Shown in pieces: positions 1 through 11,045 of a stretch of 64,000 bases of DNA (the stretch's first letter is position 1; the number at the start of each line of letters is the position of its first letter). The stretch covers positions 76,193-140,192 of the forward strand of contig LSRX01000518.1 in the NCBI GenBank assembly GCA_001939145.1. The letters run 5' to 3'. A model generated the notes under the pieces. The model saw nothing but the letters and a program-made list of their open reading frames with translations. It was not told where the DNA came from and ran no database searches. Source of the stretch: Symbiodinium microadriaticum (taxonomy: Eukaryota > Sar > Dinophyceae > Suessiales > Symbiodiniaceae). Both the position numbers and the translations under genes were made by a program.

Positions 1-926
1 AACAGATTGGCAATGAAAAGAGTTGCTTACAGCAGGTACCCAGTCGACTCAGTTGCCGAGGGCTTGATGAAGAAGTTCGAGCTGACTGAGGTCGATGCCA
101 AGACTTTCGTCGTAAAGGCACTGCGAGACGTGCAACAACAAAGACCTGTCCTCAACCGTAGTCCCATCTCAATCACTAAATGCGGTGTCACCTCATTGAG
201 GTTTTCTTGGAGGGTCGTATTGGGGCCGGTTCAACAGCAAATCACCCTCCCATTTGGATCTTGCCGAAGCTCCATCTTGCACCACTAGTGAAGGCAGATA
301 AGTCATGAAAGGCGATCTTGGATGGCCAAAAGTTGGACAAGTTCGGCTACGGCAAGGGCGATGGCACAGACAGAGTGAGGTTGTGGAAGAAGGTGGTGAT
401 GGATGAGCCTGGGCTGGAGTTGGGGAGCTCGCAGCTTTGAGCAGTAACTAGCCATTCAGAACAGGCCGGGAGCACGAGAGTCCCAAACCTCCTTACTTTC
501 CATGCCGCCGAGGATGCTGCCCTCACCCTGACAGTGCAGGATTTTGTCCCGGAGGCGGCTCTGGGTGCATGGGTCGGTGAGGCCTCGGACAAGGTTCCTC
601 TCAACAACTGCATCGTTCAGTTCGAGAGAAGCCCGCCGCGACTGCTTTTTATATTCGATGACCAGGAAGGCAAGCGACAGGCGGACGATGCAATGAAGAA
701 CTCCCTGTATTCATGGTCGGATGCCATCGTCGGTGGTGTCATCACATTCAAGACTTCCAAAGTGCAGGTGACCGGAAATGCGCCCTCCATCGTAGATGGA
801 GGAAAGTCGCAGAGCATGATTACATCTCCCATGGACGATCTCGTGGGATACGACAAATTCTGGGACCAGCACCTCAAATATTGCAAAGACTTCGTCAGAA
901 ATGCCACAGCCTCAGCTAAAGAGTGA
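1..926 (+). CDS. 3' part of a three-exon gene, function unknown
   Basis: The window opens inside this gene. Exon 1 runs from before position 1 to 129 and ends at a GTGCAA donor. Exon 2 is 312-392, with acceptor ...ATGAAAG and donor GTGGTG. Exon 3 is about 465-926 and ends in TGA at 924-926. All junctions are phase 0, and joining them gives one uninterrupted frame of roughly 220 residues. The C-terminal exon is mixed and acidic, with hydrophobic beta-like stretches (LLFIFDD, AIVGGVITF); I see no signal peptide or membrane segment. The first exon is helical and charged (MKKFELTEVDAKTF). I do not recognise the family. The consistent phase, splice sites and amino-acid use make a real gene likely; the function is open. 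Confidence 0.6.
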
Positions 927-1165
927 CGATGATCGTGATGATGAGCAGTTGGAATGCAAGCATGATGACGATGGTGGTGGTGGTGGTGGCGCTGCTGCTG
1001 CTGATATGATGATTAAGAAGAAGACGAGGGTTAATGATGATTGGTGTCAGTCTCATTATGATGCTGGTGATGCTCTGGCTGGTCTGATTGGTCATGAAGT
1101 GAGACGATGACGATGATGGTGCTGGTGATGATGATTCAGGTGGCAGTGATGGCAATGATGGTGCG
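927..1165. repeat. Degenerate GAT/GGT triplet tract
   Basis: Imperfect ATG/GAT/GGT triplets begin at the stop codon of the preceding gene and run for about 240 bp. Open frames inside (Asp-rich one way, Ser/Thr/Ile-rich the other) are products of the repeat and not genes. Confidence 0.8.
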
Positions 1166-1829
1166 AACAAAAGTGCGGTCAGAATAAGGCTGTTGTTTGT
1201 TGTTGTGGTCGTGGGGACACGGCTTTAAATTTCTGCTTCACAAGTCTCTGAATTATTCTGTACAGCTGGTGCTGTGGCAGCCAGAATTGCCCCGCTATGA
1301 GCAGAGCCCGCTCGCTCAGCGTCCTATAAAATTGCTGTGTTTGTGGTTGTTGTTTGCCAGGCCGTTTGTCGGCGTGTCATTTCTGTGCATGAGTTGTTCA
1401 CACTTCACTCTGCCGACACCTTGTCGAAGGTTAGATGCAAAGATTCCTGCAGATGAGGTATACTAGGGCCACTATGACCTGCATTTTGAGGGTGTTTGAC
1501 ATGTGTGTTGTTGCATTGACACATCCACTGGCCCAGATGCCTGGAGCTCAGTGCGAAGACATCTCCCCCGACGAGCTCCTTGGAACGACATGAAAGTAGA
1601 GCCGCTTTTATCACTATCCACGCAGGTATGTTCGACTGCAATCTGTAGAATGGCTTCGCCCTTTTCTTGCCTAAGGTTCAAGGGCACGGTTGTTCTCGAC
1701 CCCGCCAACCCGTCCGAGGTCTGCCGTCTTTCAGAAAATACGTCAGGTTTTCTGGGAAGTGAGAGGGCTAGTGCTTTAAGAATTTTTGTGCTGCAGGTAT
1801 GGGGTTAGCAATATATGTTATTTACCATT
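1166..1829. other. Unassigned DNA
   Basis: Short open frames occur on both strands (for example 1503-1808 +), but none has a convincing splice context or family resemblance. I see no gene here. Confidence 0.5.
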
Positions 1830-2041
1830 CCGGGCTAGATTATTCTGATGATTATCTTAAGAATTCATTCGGGCACCTGGATCTTGTTCTGGACTACTTT
1901 AAGGAATATTTGGTCACCTGCATTCCGGGCATGATTTTGATCTGGATTATCTTAAGGTTTATTTGGGCACTTGGATTTCGGGCGTGATCTTATTCTGGAT
2001 TATCCTATGGTTTAGTTTGGGGGCACTTGGCTTTCGGGATC
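1830..2041. repeat. Tandem array, ~62 bp units
   Basis: About three and a half imperfect units share the core TTCTGGATTATCTTAAGG, followed by a TTTGGGCAC.TGGATTTCGGGC-type stretch. Units differ by substitutions and small indels. No coding signal. Confidence 0.7.
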
Positions 2042-2276
2042 ATGAAATATCTGCTGTTAGATATTTGTTACGACATTCGGAGACAGAGTGGCATTACCAA
2101 TAAACACACGACTGGGGGATAGAACGAAGAAAGTTTGAGCAATCACACTTTTGGAAGTTCTTAACAAGGACAGTGCTTGTACAAAGCGGCAGATTCCTTG
2201 TTGAAGTAATGATAAGTAATGATTGAGCAAGCAATGATGCCAGAATTCCCAAAAAGCGGGCTTTCGGCATGACAAA

Positions 2277-2436
2277 AAAAAACCTCGAACAAATCCTGAG
2301 AATAATCCTGAGCAAAACCGGCATGGTAAAAAAACACCCTCGAACAAATCCCAAGAAGAATCCCGAGCAAAATCGGCATGACAAGACAGCCTCGAACAAA
2401 TCCTGAGAAGAATCCGGAGCAAAATGAAATCCTAGA
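2277..2436. repeat. Tandem array, ~55 bp units
   Basis: Three imperfect units start near 2283, 2339 and 2391. Each contains CCTCGAACAAATCC followed by GAGCAAAA.CGGCATG. The open frames on the minus strand (Cys/Phe-rich) are by-products of the repeat. Confidence 0.75.
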
Positions 2437-3429
2437 AATGATGATCCCCCAAATCTTAATCAAAATGGTAAACAACCTCTAACTAGATTTCCAGTCCGTA
2501 GCATGCAAAAAATCTTAAAAGGCCAGTGGTGCTAGTGGTTGCTCTGGTGATCAGGGCAGCTCCCTTTGAGCTGCAAGGCATCATCTAGCAGACCTTACAT
2601 TCATCTGGCCGCGCTATGCCACGCCAGTATGGGTGCACCGCACCTGTTGCGCATGCAGCGTGCGAATCCTCAAGTGTTTTGTTACAGCTCTGCGTTTGTT
2701 TCCATGAGGATTGTGTTTATTGTCGACGGGTTTTCATGACTCAGCAGCACATCTCCAGCGGCCATGCAAGCCGTGCCTGCGTGCCACTTGTTATCCTTCG
2801 ACACGCTGCGTTTCGGGAGGTTACGAGTCACAAGATCGTCTCATCGAAGTCCGACAGCAAGGCCGAAGACAGCACTCAGCGGACAGTTCGTGTTCGAGCC
2901 ATCAGATTCCCGCGTCAGGTCAATTGGACCGTCGAGTATCAGGGCAAGGCCGGCTCAAGCCTTCTGCGTCTTCCTTGTAGGGGCAGCTAGTTTGTGCTAA
3001 CGCACTACCAATTGACCCGCGGGTTATTCTTGTTTTTGCTTGTGTTTGTCTGCTTCTGTTTTTTTTTTTTTTGGGGGGGGTGGGGCTAGTTTCGTTCTGT
3101 CTGACGACGTCCATTACCGAGTAGTTTTAGGAGGAGCAGTGCTACTAGTGTTAACTGGACTTTTAATTCTGCTGCACTAACCACCCTTGCTATGCTGCTG
3201 CTGCTGCAGCTGCCACTGCATGGTCTTACAACCATATACTCTTTAACTCGTTACAGTTAGTTTGCATTTGCAGACCCGTCTACATCTGCTGCGGCTTAAG
3301 GCATCCCAAGCCAGAGTGAAACCACGGGGTCAGGGGCTCCTAAACCCGCTCAACACGTCTCTCAACCCTAACCATTCTATTATACCATAGAAGTATACTA
3401 ACTCCGATGGGAAGTGTACTTGTTTTTAC
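2437..3429. other. Unassigned DNA with a T/G homopolymer
   Basis: No supported gene. A poly-T run followed by poly-G lies near 3058-3080. Overlapping + frames at 2616-3000 lack family resemblance. Confidence 0.5.
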
Positions 3430-3962
3430 AATTTCATAGGGTCTGAGCCCAAACCCTCGAACTACAAACACAAATCCCAAGCGTGCAAGCCCAAATCCCT
3501 CGAGCTAGAAGCCTAAACCCGACATCCCACGACCTTGTCTTCGCTTCGGCAAAACCACGACAAACACTAATTCCAAAAATGAAACAATGACGAAAGAAAT
3601 ACCCCAGTAGAGGTTGCGCAAGGCTGCTTCCCACAAGAACGTATAAAGCAAAAATCATCGATTTACCTCAGTAAAACTGCCATTTTGCCTTAACGCCCCC
3701 CCCCCCCCAAAGACTACAAAGGCATGTCCGCATGACAACACCGAAGCCCAACAAGCCCAAACCTCGACCGAAATCCAAAAGGGACATTTTATCCGCAAAC
3801 TGTAAAAACATGTTGCCGGACAATCAAGCCATCAAAAGCAAAAAACTTGTATTCGCCTGGCAAAAACACCAAAAACACTAGTTTCAACGATAAAACAATG
3901 ACGAAAGAAATACCCGAAAGCATTCCAGGTTGCACAAGGATGTCTCCCAAGACAAGAACTAC
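3430..3962. repeat. Diverged direct duplication, ~310 bp offset
   Basis: The stretch from about 3545 to 3640 recurs from about 3857 to 3960. Both contain AAACAATGACGAAAGAAATACCC preceded by a CACTA-rich segment and followed by a GGTTGC.CAAGG.TG.CTCCCA.AAGAAC block. The copies carry many substitutions and small indels, so the duplication is old. Confidence 0.7.
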
Positions 3963-4247
3963 TAACTACGAATCCAGAAATCATTGCTTTGTACCCCTGC
4001 TATCGCGCGAGTCGTTTTCATGTGGCGTTACCTAGTTTGTGCACAAGGTGTTAAGGTGCAGGTTTGGGTTTGTATAGGATCTCGGATGTGCAGTTTTGCA
4101 CATCTCGGAAGGTGGTTTCCGAGATGCATCGCATCGTTCATCAATCTCCGCTGGTTCTGGAGGCGCAGAGGGCTGTTACAGTTTGCTACCAGCATATGAA
4201 GCTCAGGCTGCCGCAGTCTGAGTCCTAGGTCCTGCCTTCCAAGCCAC

Positions 4248-4264
4248 ACCCTAAACCCTAAACC
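4248..4264. repeat. Interstitial telomere-like block (CCCTAAA)
   Basis: Two and a bit CCCTAAA units sit about 45 bp upstream of a likely splice acceptor. Confidence 0.7.
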
Positions 4265-4309
4265 GGCATCGAAGCGTAGCAGACTGACCTGAGCTTTTCT
4301 CCCTCTCAG

Positions 4310-4685
4310 GGCTGGGACGTGGACGCCACGGGAGCTCGTGTCGCCGGGACCTCCAAAGCCAAAGAAATGCAGAAAACCGCCAATGAGATCGTCGCCAAGG
4401 CTCCGCTGCGAAAACAACTTGTGATGTACCAATAGGTGTAGGGTTTAGGATTTAGGGGTCCAGGTACTCATGCTGATATCAATACTCAGAGGACTACTAA
4501 TGAACTACTGCTTGTACTGCTGACACTGACTCAAAGCCCGACAGCCATTGCCAAGGCCAGCAGCTGGTTTGGCTGAGCCTCCCAGGGCCCCGAGAACTCT
4601 TGCGCTTTTGAAAGCTCTGGTGGGAAGTGGAGCTGAACAGTTTTCGGCAAAAATCCGGGAACTGAGCAGGATGAATGTGGTGTGA
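4310..4685 (+). CDS. Putative exons of an unrecognised gene
   Basis: A pyrimidine-rich acceptor (TTTTCTCCCTCTCAG) opens at 4310 onto a 41-codon frame ending in TAG at 4433-4435. It is charged and helical (KAKEMQKTANEIVAKAPL). A second acceptor (GCCTCCCAG) at 4585 opens onto another helical stretch (TLALLKALVGSGAEQ ... IRELSRMN), which could end at a GTGGTG donor near 4677. The two could be exons of one gene with an unresolved junction. I recognise no family. Composition and splice context support coding; no conserved motif is visible. Confidence 0.35.
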
Positions 4686-6700
4686 AGAGTTCATGGGGTA
4701 CTTCTGTGTTTACCTTTTGCCGTTGATGTCATCGGAGCCGCCAGACTCCTCTTGTGTCGCAGAAAAGCGTCCATGCATCTGCTTCCCGCACGGAGCAGGG
4801 CACAGAAGATGCCCTCAATTGTTTCTTGGCGATCTGCCACACCAGCCACCCTGAAGTATCCGTACTGTTAGGGTTTGCTGCTAGTAGTGAGAAGATACTG
4901 TATAGGCCACGTATGTGCGTGTTTTGGTGTCCCGTCGCTCCTATGGGTTTGGGCGCGGGTCCGAGTTCTACAACTTGTGCTTCACTGGCTTCACTGCCAA
5001 GTCGGAAACACCGTGCGGGGTGCTCCGGAGCAAAGCTGACATCGAAGCAAAATGCTTCTGGGCCCACTGTGGCAATCCTAGACCGGAGTAGGATCGCACA
5101 GCCTCGCTTCAGTGTCGGAGGCATGGAACGAAGAGAGGTCCTCTCAGGATAGACGTGTAGGACGCGTAGCCTTTTCCCGCGCACCGCCGAGGAAAATGGC
5201 TTGAGAGCTCTGCGATGGGGCTGGATGGGGTGCAGATAGGCTGACCTTCAAGTTTGGCCCAGGTTCCTGCAGCTACCCCGCTGGTTCCCTTCGTCCTGAA
5301 GGGCCCCCCGCCAAGTTGCACCAAGGAGGAGCGTTCTGAAACCAAATGCACGGGAAGACTCCTATAGGCACACGAAGCTCGGAGCTGAAGTGCTTGGAAT
5401 TTCATGCTGAAGCCTAATATAGTACCCTAAATAGTAGGATCCTTACTATAAGGACCCCAAACTAAGGTACCCCTTATTTTCAGAAGCAACCTGGCTTGTT
5501 GTCGAGGACCGCGTGAAGGCGCTGAAGTACGCTGCTGTGGTGCCGCCTTCTGCGAAAAAGGCCAATTGTGGGCAGAGCCGTTGCGGTGGGCGTCGGGTTC
5601 TGGCGGTGTAGGACTTCACAGCAAGAATGACTTGCCATAGCTACCACCAAGTTCCTCATCGGCTGCCCTCGAGACATCGGGACTCTCTGTTCGATACGTG
5701 CGCAGTTGAGGAAACGGCAAGCTGTGGGTCCAGGTGTTTACCATGTTTCTCAACTGATGCAATGAAGGCGATGTGAACAGGTTAAAGGACCCGAGTGTGA
5801 CAGCGACTGCTCAGTCGCTGCATCGGGCAATCGCTGCGCTACCAGCAAGGCCATGGGTTACTTGAGACTTCGAGTCTTAGCCAGGAGTTTCGCATCATGC
5901 AAGCAGGCGACGAAAGGGATTTCGGGAAGACGGTTCGAGTTGCTGACATGCCTTGGGCCACTCCTTGTCTCAGCGCCAGTCTGTTTCAGGCCACGTGCCC
6001 GGGCCGTCGAAGGGCTGAGATAGGAGTCCCGGAGCCAAGTCCTGGAGCCTAGGCTCGTGAGACAGGCTGGCGCCTCTTTAAGTCTTTGCAAGGCTGAACC
6101 GCGAATGATTGAAAAAAACACACACTCAAGCACGATCACCGCACTAGCCTGTTCAATTGCTAATACCTTCTTCGCATGGATGGTGGAGGGGGTACATGGC
6201 AGGTCTGTTCGCACCTGTGTGTGAGCATGTTGCTGCACAGCTCTTTACTCCTCCTGCATCCGCGTGGAGCCATGATGGTGCTCTGAAAAATAGAGTGCCT
6301 GATCGTCTCACCAACATCAGCATACTACGCTGGTGCCAGTCTTCGTACTGCGAAAGAGGCCTTTCGTGCGTGGCCAGCCCTTGTGCTTGCTGATGTATGC
6401 CAGGGAAGCAGCCGCATTTCTTGCCCCCATGGGTTGCATGCTGCCTCGCAGATCCGCGCAGTATGTATACGAGTCAGTGCTTAGAAAGGGTGTCCAGCAA
6501 ACACACTGTGGTCCGCAGTACTTTGATGCCAACGTTTTTCTTTCATCGTTATTCCCTCTTCTGTCGAATGGAAGCGTAGGGCGTCCGCTGTCGATGGAAC
6601 GAAGTTTTTGCGATGCTCCGCTTGTCAAGATTGCTCTGCGACCCTCGTCGTCGCCTCGGCCGCATCGGCAAGGGTCGTGAGGGCCCAGAAGCCCGCGCGA
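4686..6700. other. Unassigned DNA with weak coding candidates
   Basis: Open frames at 4754-5152 (+), 4729-5184 (-) and 6333-6680 (+) compete on opposite strands. None shows a recognised domain. Short AGGATCC/ACCCTTA-type low-complexity patches lie near 5405-5480. Confidence 0.4.
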
Positions 6701-6718
6701 CTGAGGTCGAGGCACTGT

Positions 6719-7180
6719 GATCATGTTCGGCAATGGCAAGGTCTGCTGAACATGAAAAGCGCTTATCAAGCTTATGGCACAATCCTTGAGCGCACCTTGG
6801 CAGAGCTACGGCTTCATCGCTCCGGATGCTGGAGGTCCTGACATTTTCGTACACAAGAGGTGGGCAACGTCCAGTGACAGTCAGTGCAGTGCAAGAGACT
6901 GTCATCAAGCCGAAAGCCTCTTCCACTTTTGGCAGGAATGTTCGCCCGAATGAACAGGGGAGGCCCGACAATCAAGACCCCATCACGTTCTGACAGACGT
7001 ACCGCATTCCCTAGGCGAGTGGCCTTGAAGGAAGGGGAGCGCGTCGAGTTCGAGTTGCAGCCGGACCGAAGTCCTTGTCACCTCCGGCGATCTGCTGCCG
7101 ACGGCTATGCTGTGAGGAGCCCGGCAAGGACGGTCGGCCAGTAGCAGTGGATGTGGTTGCCGCAGCCTCAGACGTTCAGC
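6719..7180 (+). CDS. Cold-shock-domain protein (multi-exon)
   Basis: Three to four exons together rebuild a cold-shock (OB-fold, single-stranded nucleic-acid-binding) domain. Exon a, up to 6740, encodes GTVIMFGNGK. A 63 bp GT-AG intron (6741-6803) follows. Exon b (6804-6859) encodes SYGFIAPDAGGPDIFVHK, containing the RNP1-like YGFI and RNP2-like IFVH motifs. A second intron (6860-7014) leads to exon c, with RVALKEGERVEFELQPD. A last piece, from about 7096, encodes EPGKDGRPVAVDV, the usual closing strand. The c-to-d junction is not resolved. The phases at the first two introns fit exactly. The domain call is secure. Such proteins act as RNA chaperones; the role here is inferred from family only. 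The start codon and C-terminus are not identified. Confidence 0.8.
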
Positions 7181-7379
7181 CTGGAAACTCTCTCACGTGC
7201 ATGTGGCGGCTGACAAGAAAACGGGTTCAGTCTCAGTGCCTTTGTGAAAATCGCAACGCACGTGTGGCATTCAGCCAGCGGCTTGGCGTATCAGCTCACG
7301 TAGCCGTGCCTGAGGTCCTGCCGCCCTAATAGATCCTGGGGCGGGCTGGGGCCTTCTGTTCCGGACGACTGGGCAAAAT

Positions 7380-7735
7380 CGCAGAAGGGAAGATCGGCAT
7401 CAAGCTTCACGATGGACGCGATGTTGCCAGCTTCTGTGAATGTGAATGCACAGGGTAGCTTCTGCACGGATATGCGACGACTACGGACAGACTACAGCCA
7501 GATCACGACCTGCCTGGTGATGGCCTGGGGCCGCCAGGGAGGAGCACGAAAGGGCTTCAATCTCCGAGATGCTGAAGATCGGCGCAGCGCGTTCCTCGCG
7601 GAAAAAGCCTGTTGCCCAAGCCCTGAGCAGCTGCGCGCGCGTTTCGTTTCATGTGGTGCACAGGCTCCGGAGAAGTTGTGCAGACCTCATGCGCTTGTGC
7701 CGAACAGAGCTGTCATTGTGACCCTGTCATTGATC
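7380..7735 (+). CDS. Putative exons after the cold-shock gene
   Basis: Two protein-like stretches lie on the + strand. One at about 7387-7440 (KIGIKLHDGRDVASF) stops at a TAG. The other at about 7543-7735 is helical and basic (ASISEMLKIGAARSSRKK) and stops at a TGA. They could be 3' exons of the cold-shock gene or an independent gene. No domain is recognised and no junction is resolved. Confidence 0.25.
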
Positions 7736-7739
7736 CAAT

Positions 7740-9265
7740 GTGGCTATCAGATCGAGATTTGTTCCGTGCCTGTTGTGCTCAAAAGGGAATGAGTGGAACT
7801 GGAGAAGAAGGCTAGACACGAGATGTTGTCCCCTATATCCCAGCAGCAAACCTAGGCCCTTTCCTATCAAGCCACGTTGTTCTGTAGCGTTTGCAACGGG
7901 AACTCCCTCGCATGACTGTGAAATAGCAGTCGCAGTTTCGCCTGCCTCCCATGGAGTCGGGGCCTCAGAAATGTCTAAAGAAACGCGACAGCTGCTGGAT
8001 GCCCCGCCCTCCAAGGGAGTTAAAGAAGGGGCAACATCGGATTCAGATTGAGTCGGAAGAGCTCAGAGATCTCAACATCCCCTTAATTGGGGAATACGCC
8101 TTAAATTCCTAGATTATAGGGGCCTTAATGTTATAATTCAGGGTCTGCCTATTCCTCAAGACTGTTTGGGATCTCTGGGAGGTGCTCAGTGAAGGTCAAG
8201 GCTCTCAACGCTGGAACCCCAAACCCGAAGCCACCAACTCCCTGGGAACCCTTGACCCTTGAAGCCCAAGCCCCCCAAAAGTAGGCGAAATCATGGTGCA
8301 AGACCTGGAGTAGGCTATGATTCTGCATGCTGTTGGGGATGTTCAAGTCTGAGCCGTAAGCCCCAAAGCCCCAAGCGACCAGCCGAACCAGAGCCCTGGG
8401 CCCAGGGCCTCGGTGCGCTGGGCTCGCGAGGAGGGGCCTTTTGAAGGGTGAAGGGCCACGGAGTCGCAGGCTAACAAGACGAACATGATGTACCATATAA
8501 GGCTCTTCTCGTAGTAGGAGCTACGAAGAACGGGGTCATGACGGATGATAACGAGAGGCGTAGCAGTGCTGCTAATCACATGCTGTATGAGAGTGATGAC
8601 AGGAGCCGTTCCCTTCGCCTCAAAGTTCTCCACGAACTCCAGAGGCAGGGCAGAGTTGGACTCCACAGTCGCTTGAGGGTTTGATGTGGTTTGGATCGGT
8701 TTGGGGCGGTTTGAGATTTGAGATGGTTCAGGGTTCAGGATTTCACTTGGATGCCACCTGCCAGGACGTAGTCTGCATTTTTCAAAAGTGACACCCCAAA
8801 CCCAAAACCCTAAACCCTGCTGCCACGAGCTGGCTCGGTGATGTCTAGCGACCCGACACGCCTCGGCAGACCATTCAGACCCCGCACGTCGAGGCGGCAC
8901 AGGCGGGATTTGGAGCGCTTTCCGTTCTTCAAGGGTCTTCTCGGGAGTTCTTGGGCTCATTACGTCTCGATGTAGTTTACAATCCAGGGGGCACACAGCT
9001 TCCCTTCGTTGTGCTTTGCCTTGACATTTGGGTGGTGGCCATGTGCCTGAGACTTGAATCTGAAGGCAATCCAGAGGCTGATCTACGTCCGAGACGAGGT
9101 CTCTGGACTGAGATTGGGAAGTGTATGGAAGTGTGCAGGTAGTTCAAGGAGAGCGCTTATGATACTTATGATGTTAGCGACACGGAAAGGCACGCGCGAT
9201 GTGAGTGGAGACTGTTCCGGCAGAGCTTGACTAGGAAAATACGCAAGAAGGCATCAGCTTCTTCT
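7740..9265. other. Unassigned DNA
   Basis: Telomere-like fragments (near 8792-8819) and short AGGGG/CCTTA patches are present. A 217-codon minus-strand frame at 8343-8996 crosses a telomere-like block and has no domain, so I do not accept it as a gene. Confidence 0.45.
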
Positions 9266-9329
9266 CCAAACCTAAACCCTAAACACTAAACCCAAAACCC
9301 TAAACCCTAAGACCTAAACCCCAAACCCG
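9266..9329. repeat. Interstitial telomere-like block
   Basis: Degenerate CCCTAAA/CCCAAAA units, about nine in a row. Confidence 0.8.
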
Positions 9330-11045
9330 AAAAATCCGGGCATCGGTGCTTTTGGCTCTTGGAGGTCGCTCCGGCCCGGGAAAGGCTCATTTCTGCCAGG
9401 CGGACAAACGAGGTGCTCCAGCTTTGTGTGCCTGTCCTCTTACTGGACTCGTAATATACTACAGTATACTATGTTGTCATGCAGTGTAACCTGCAAATTA
9501 TACCACAGTATGTTGTTTTACACATAGTATGCTTCAATCTACAGTTTTGTCTGGGAGTCCTCGGCAGGCTCTTGGCGAAGTCAGTCGCAGAAGGCCTCTG
9601 CAGAGTGCTTCGCACTTGGCACTGCAACGTTTTCCCGTTTCGGGCTGCTTCAATGCAACTCTGTGAAGCTTCTTGGCGGGCACCGCCACAAGACGCCTCT
9701 GGCCTCAAGCCTGCCCTTGAGGGCTGCGGCTTGGGATCGCCTGGAATCCTCTTGAAACAAGCTTGTGACTTTAGTGACTGCCCTAGTCACTTTCGAGGAT
9801 TGCATTTGGAACCTTTAACCTTCAAAAAGGCCCAAATCATGAAGGCATCAAGCCTCAAACGCTCTCGAACATGCTTTAACTTTATCCTGAGCAGGCCGCG
9901 TCCTGCCAGCGCTTCGGAGGTGAGGCAGCCACCAAATGCCTCCATGCCACGCACTCGGAAAGGGGCTTCGGGACGTTGCCCTCGGACCGGATTTTCGCAT
10001 ACGGCTTTTGGGTCTCGATCGGGTTTTCATCGGGCTTTCTGACCTGGGTGTGCATTCTCGGTATGCAGAGAGCTTTTCTTGAGGAGTTTTGTTACTGGGC
10101 TATAATAATAAGGTGGTAGTAGCAGTAGTGAGTGATAGTCATGATATCGGTAATGCGAATTAGAATTAATGACAACAAAAAAGTAATAGTAACGAAAACG
10201 ATAAAAAATAATGGTAATAGTAACCATCATAATAACAGTGATATTAATATTATAATTGAATTTTGCAACTTCTGGTTCTCCGAAGTCTGAAAATCGCCAG
10301 TCACTCCCGGTTCGCCCAGGGGTGCCTTTGCGTGTCTCGGCTTGATTCATCGCTATGGACCAAAACTGGTGAGCAACCACTGACTGACTTGGGGGCTTGT
10401 CAGCTCAAGTCCCGTATCTTCGTCCACGAAGGGCTCCGTACATGCCGAACAGCGCCGAGCAGGCCCCCATGCATCTTGTCGCTGCGTCATGCTGCATCTG
10501 TTGTGGCTTCCGTATTGCATGTATGCAGCACGGGCTGCTGAAATTTCGAGCAGGCATTGGCAGAGGTGCAGCGAGAGAGACAGAGAAAGAGAGAGAGAGA
10601 GAGACATGAGTTCGACAAAACTGTTCAGTAAGGCGTCCCAAAGCAGTACTGTATCGTGTCCTCGGGGGAGTTGTTACTTTGTGCTAGGTAAATCTAGGGC
10701 AAAGGCTCGTTGGTTCCATGTGACTTGCTATCCCCGGGGGAGACACGGCAACTCGTCTTTTCACGCCTCCTCAAAGCCCCATAACACATGGGGGGCCCTA
10801 GTGGCCGGGGGGCCTAAACAGCCTCTCAAGCCCTGGCGAAGAAGAGAGAGAGAGAGAGAGAGCGAGAGAGAGCGAGAGAGAGCGAGAGAGCGTCCGAGAA
10901 CGAGGGCTTTGCAAGTTCAGAGTGTATTGTTTAGGATTTAGTTTTGACGGTTTTGAGTTTGCTTGGAGCCTAAGCAACCTGCCGTCTGAGGGCTCCATAT
11001 TCTAATCTCCTGATAAAAGTCATTAAACAGGCAGGTTGTTTCGGC
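9330..11045. other. Non-coding stretch with AT triplets and GA microsatellites
   Basis: AT-rich imperfect AAT/GTA triplets occupy about 10085-10260. GA microsatellites lie at about 10571-10606 and 10842-10892. The frame at 9479-10042 (+, 187 codons) has no recognisable domain. Confidence 0.5.

Noticed and set aside
8343..8996. 217-codon minus-strand frame
   Set aside because: It crosses a telomere-like block, has no domain, and lies opposite to the direction of all supported genes.
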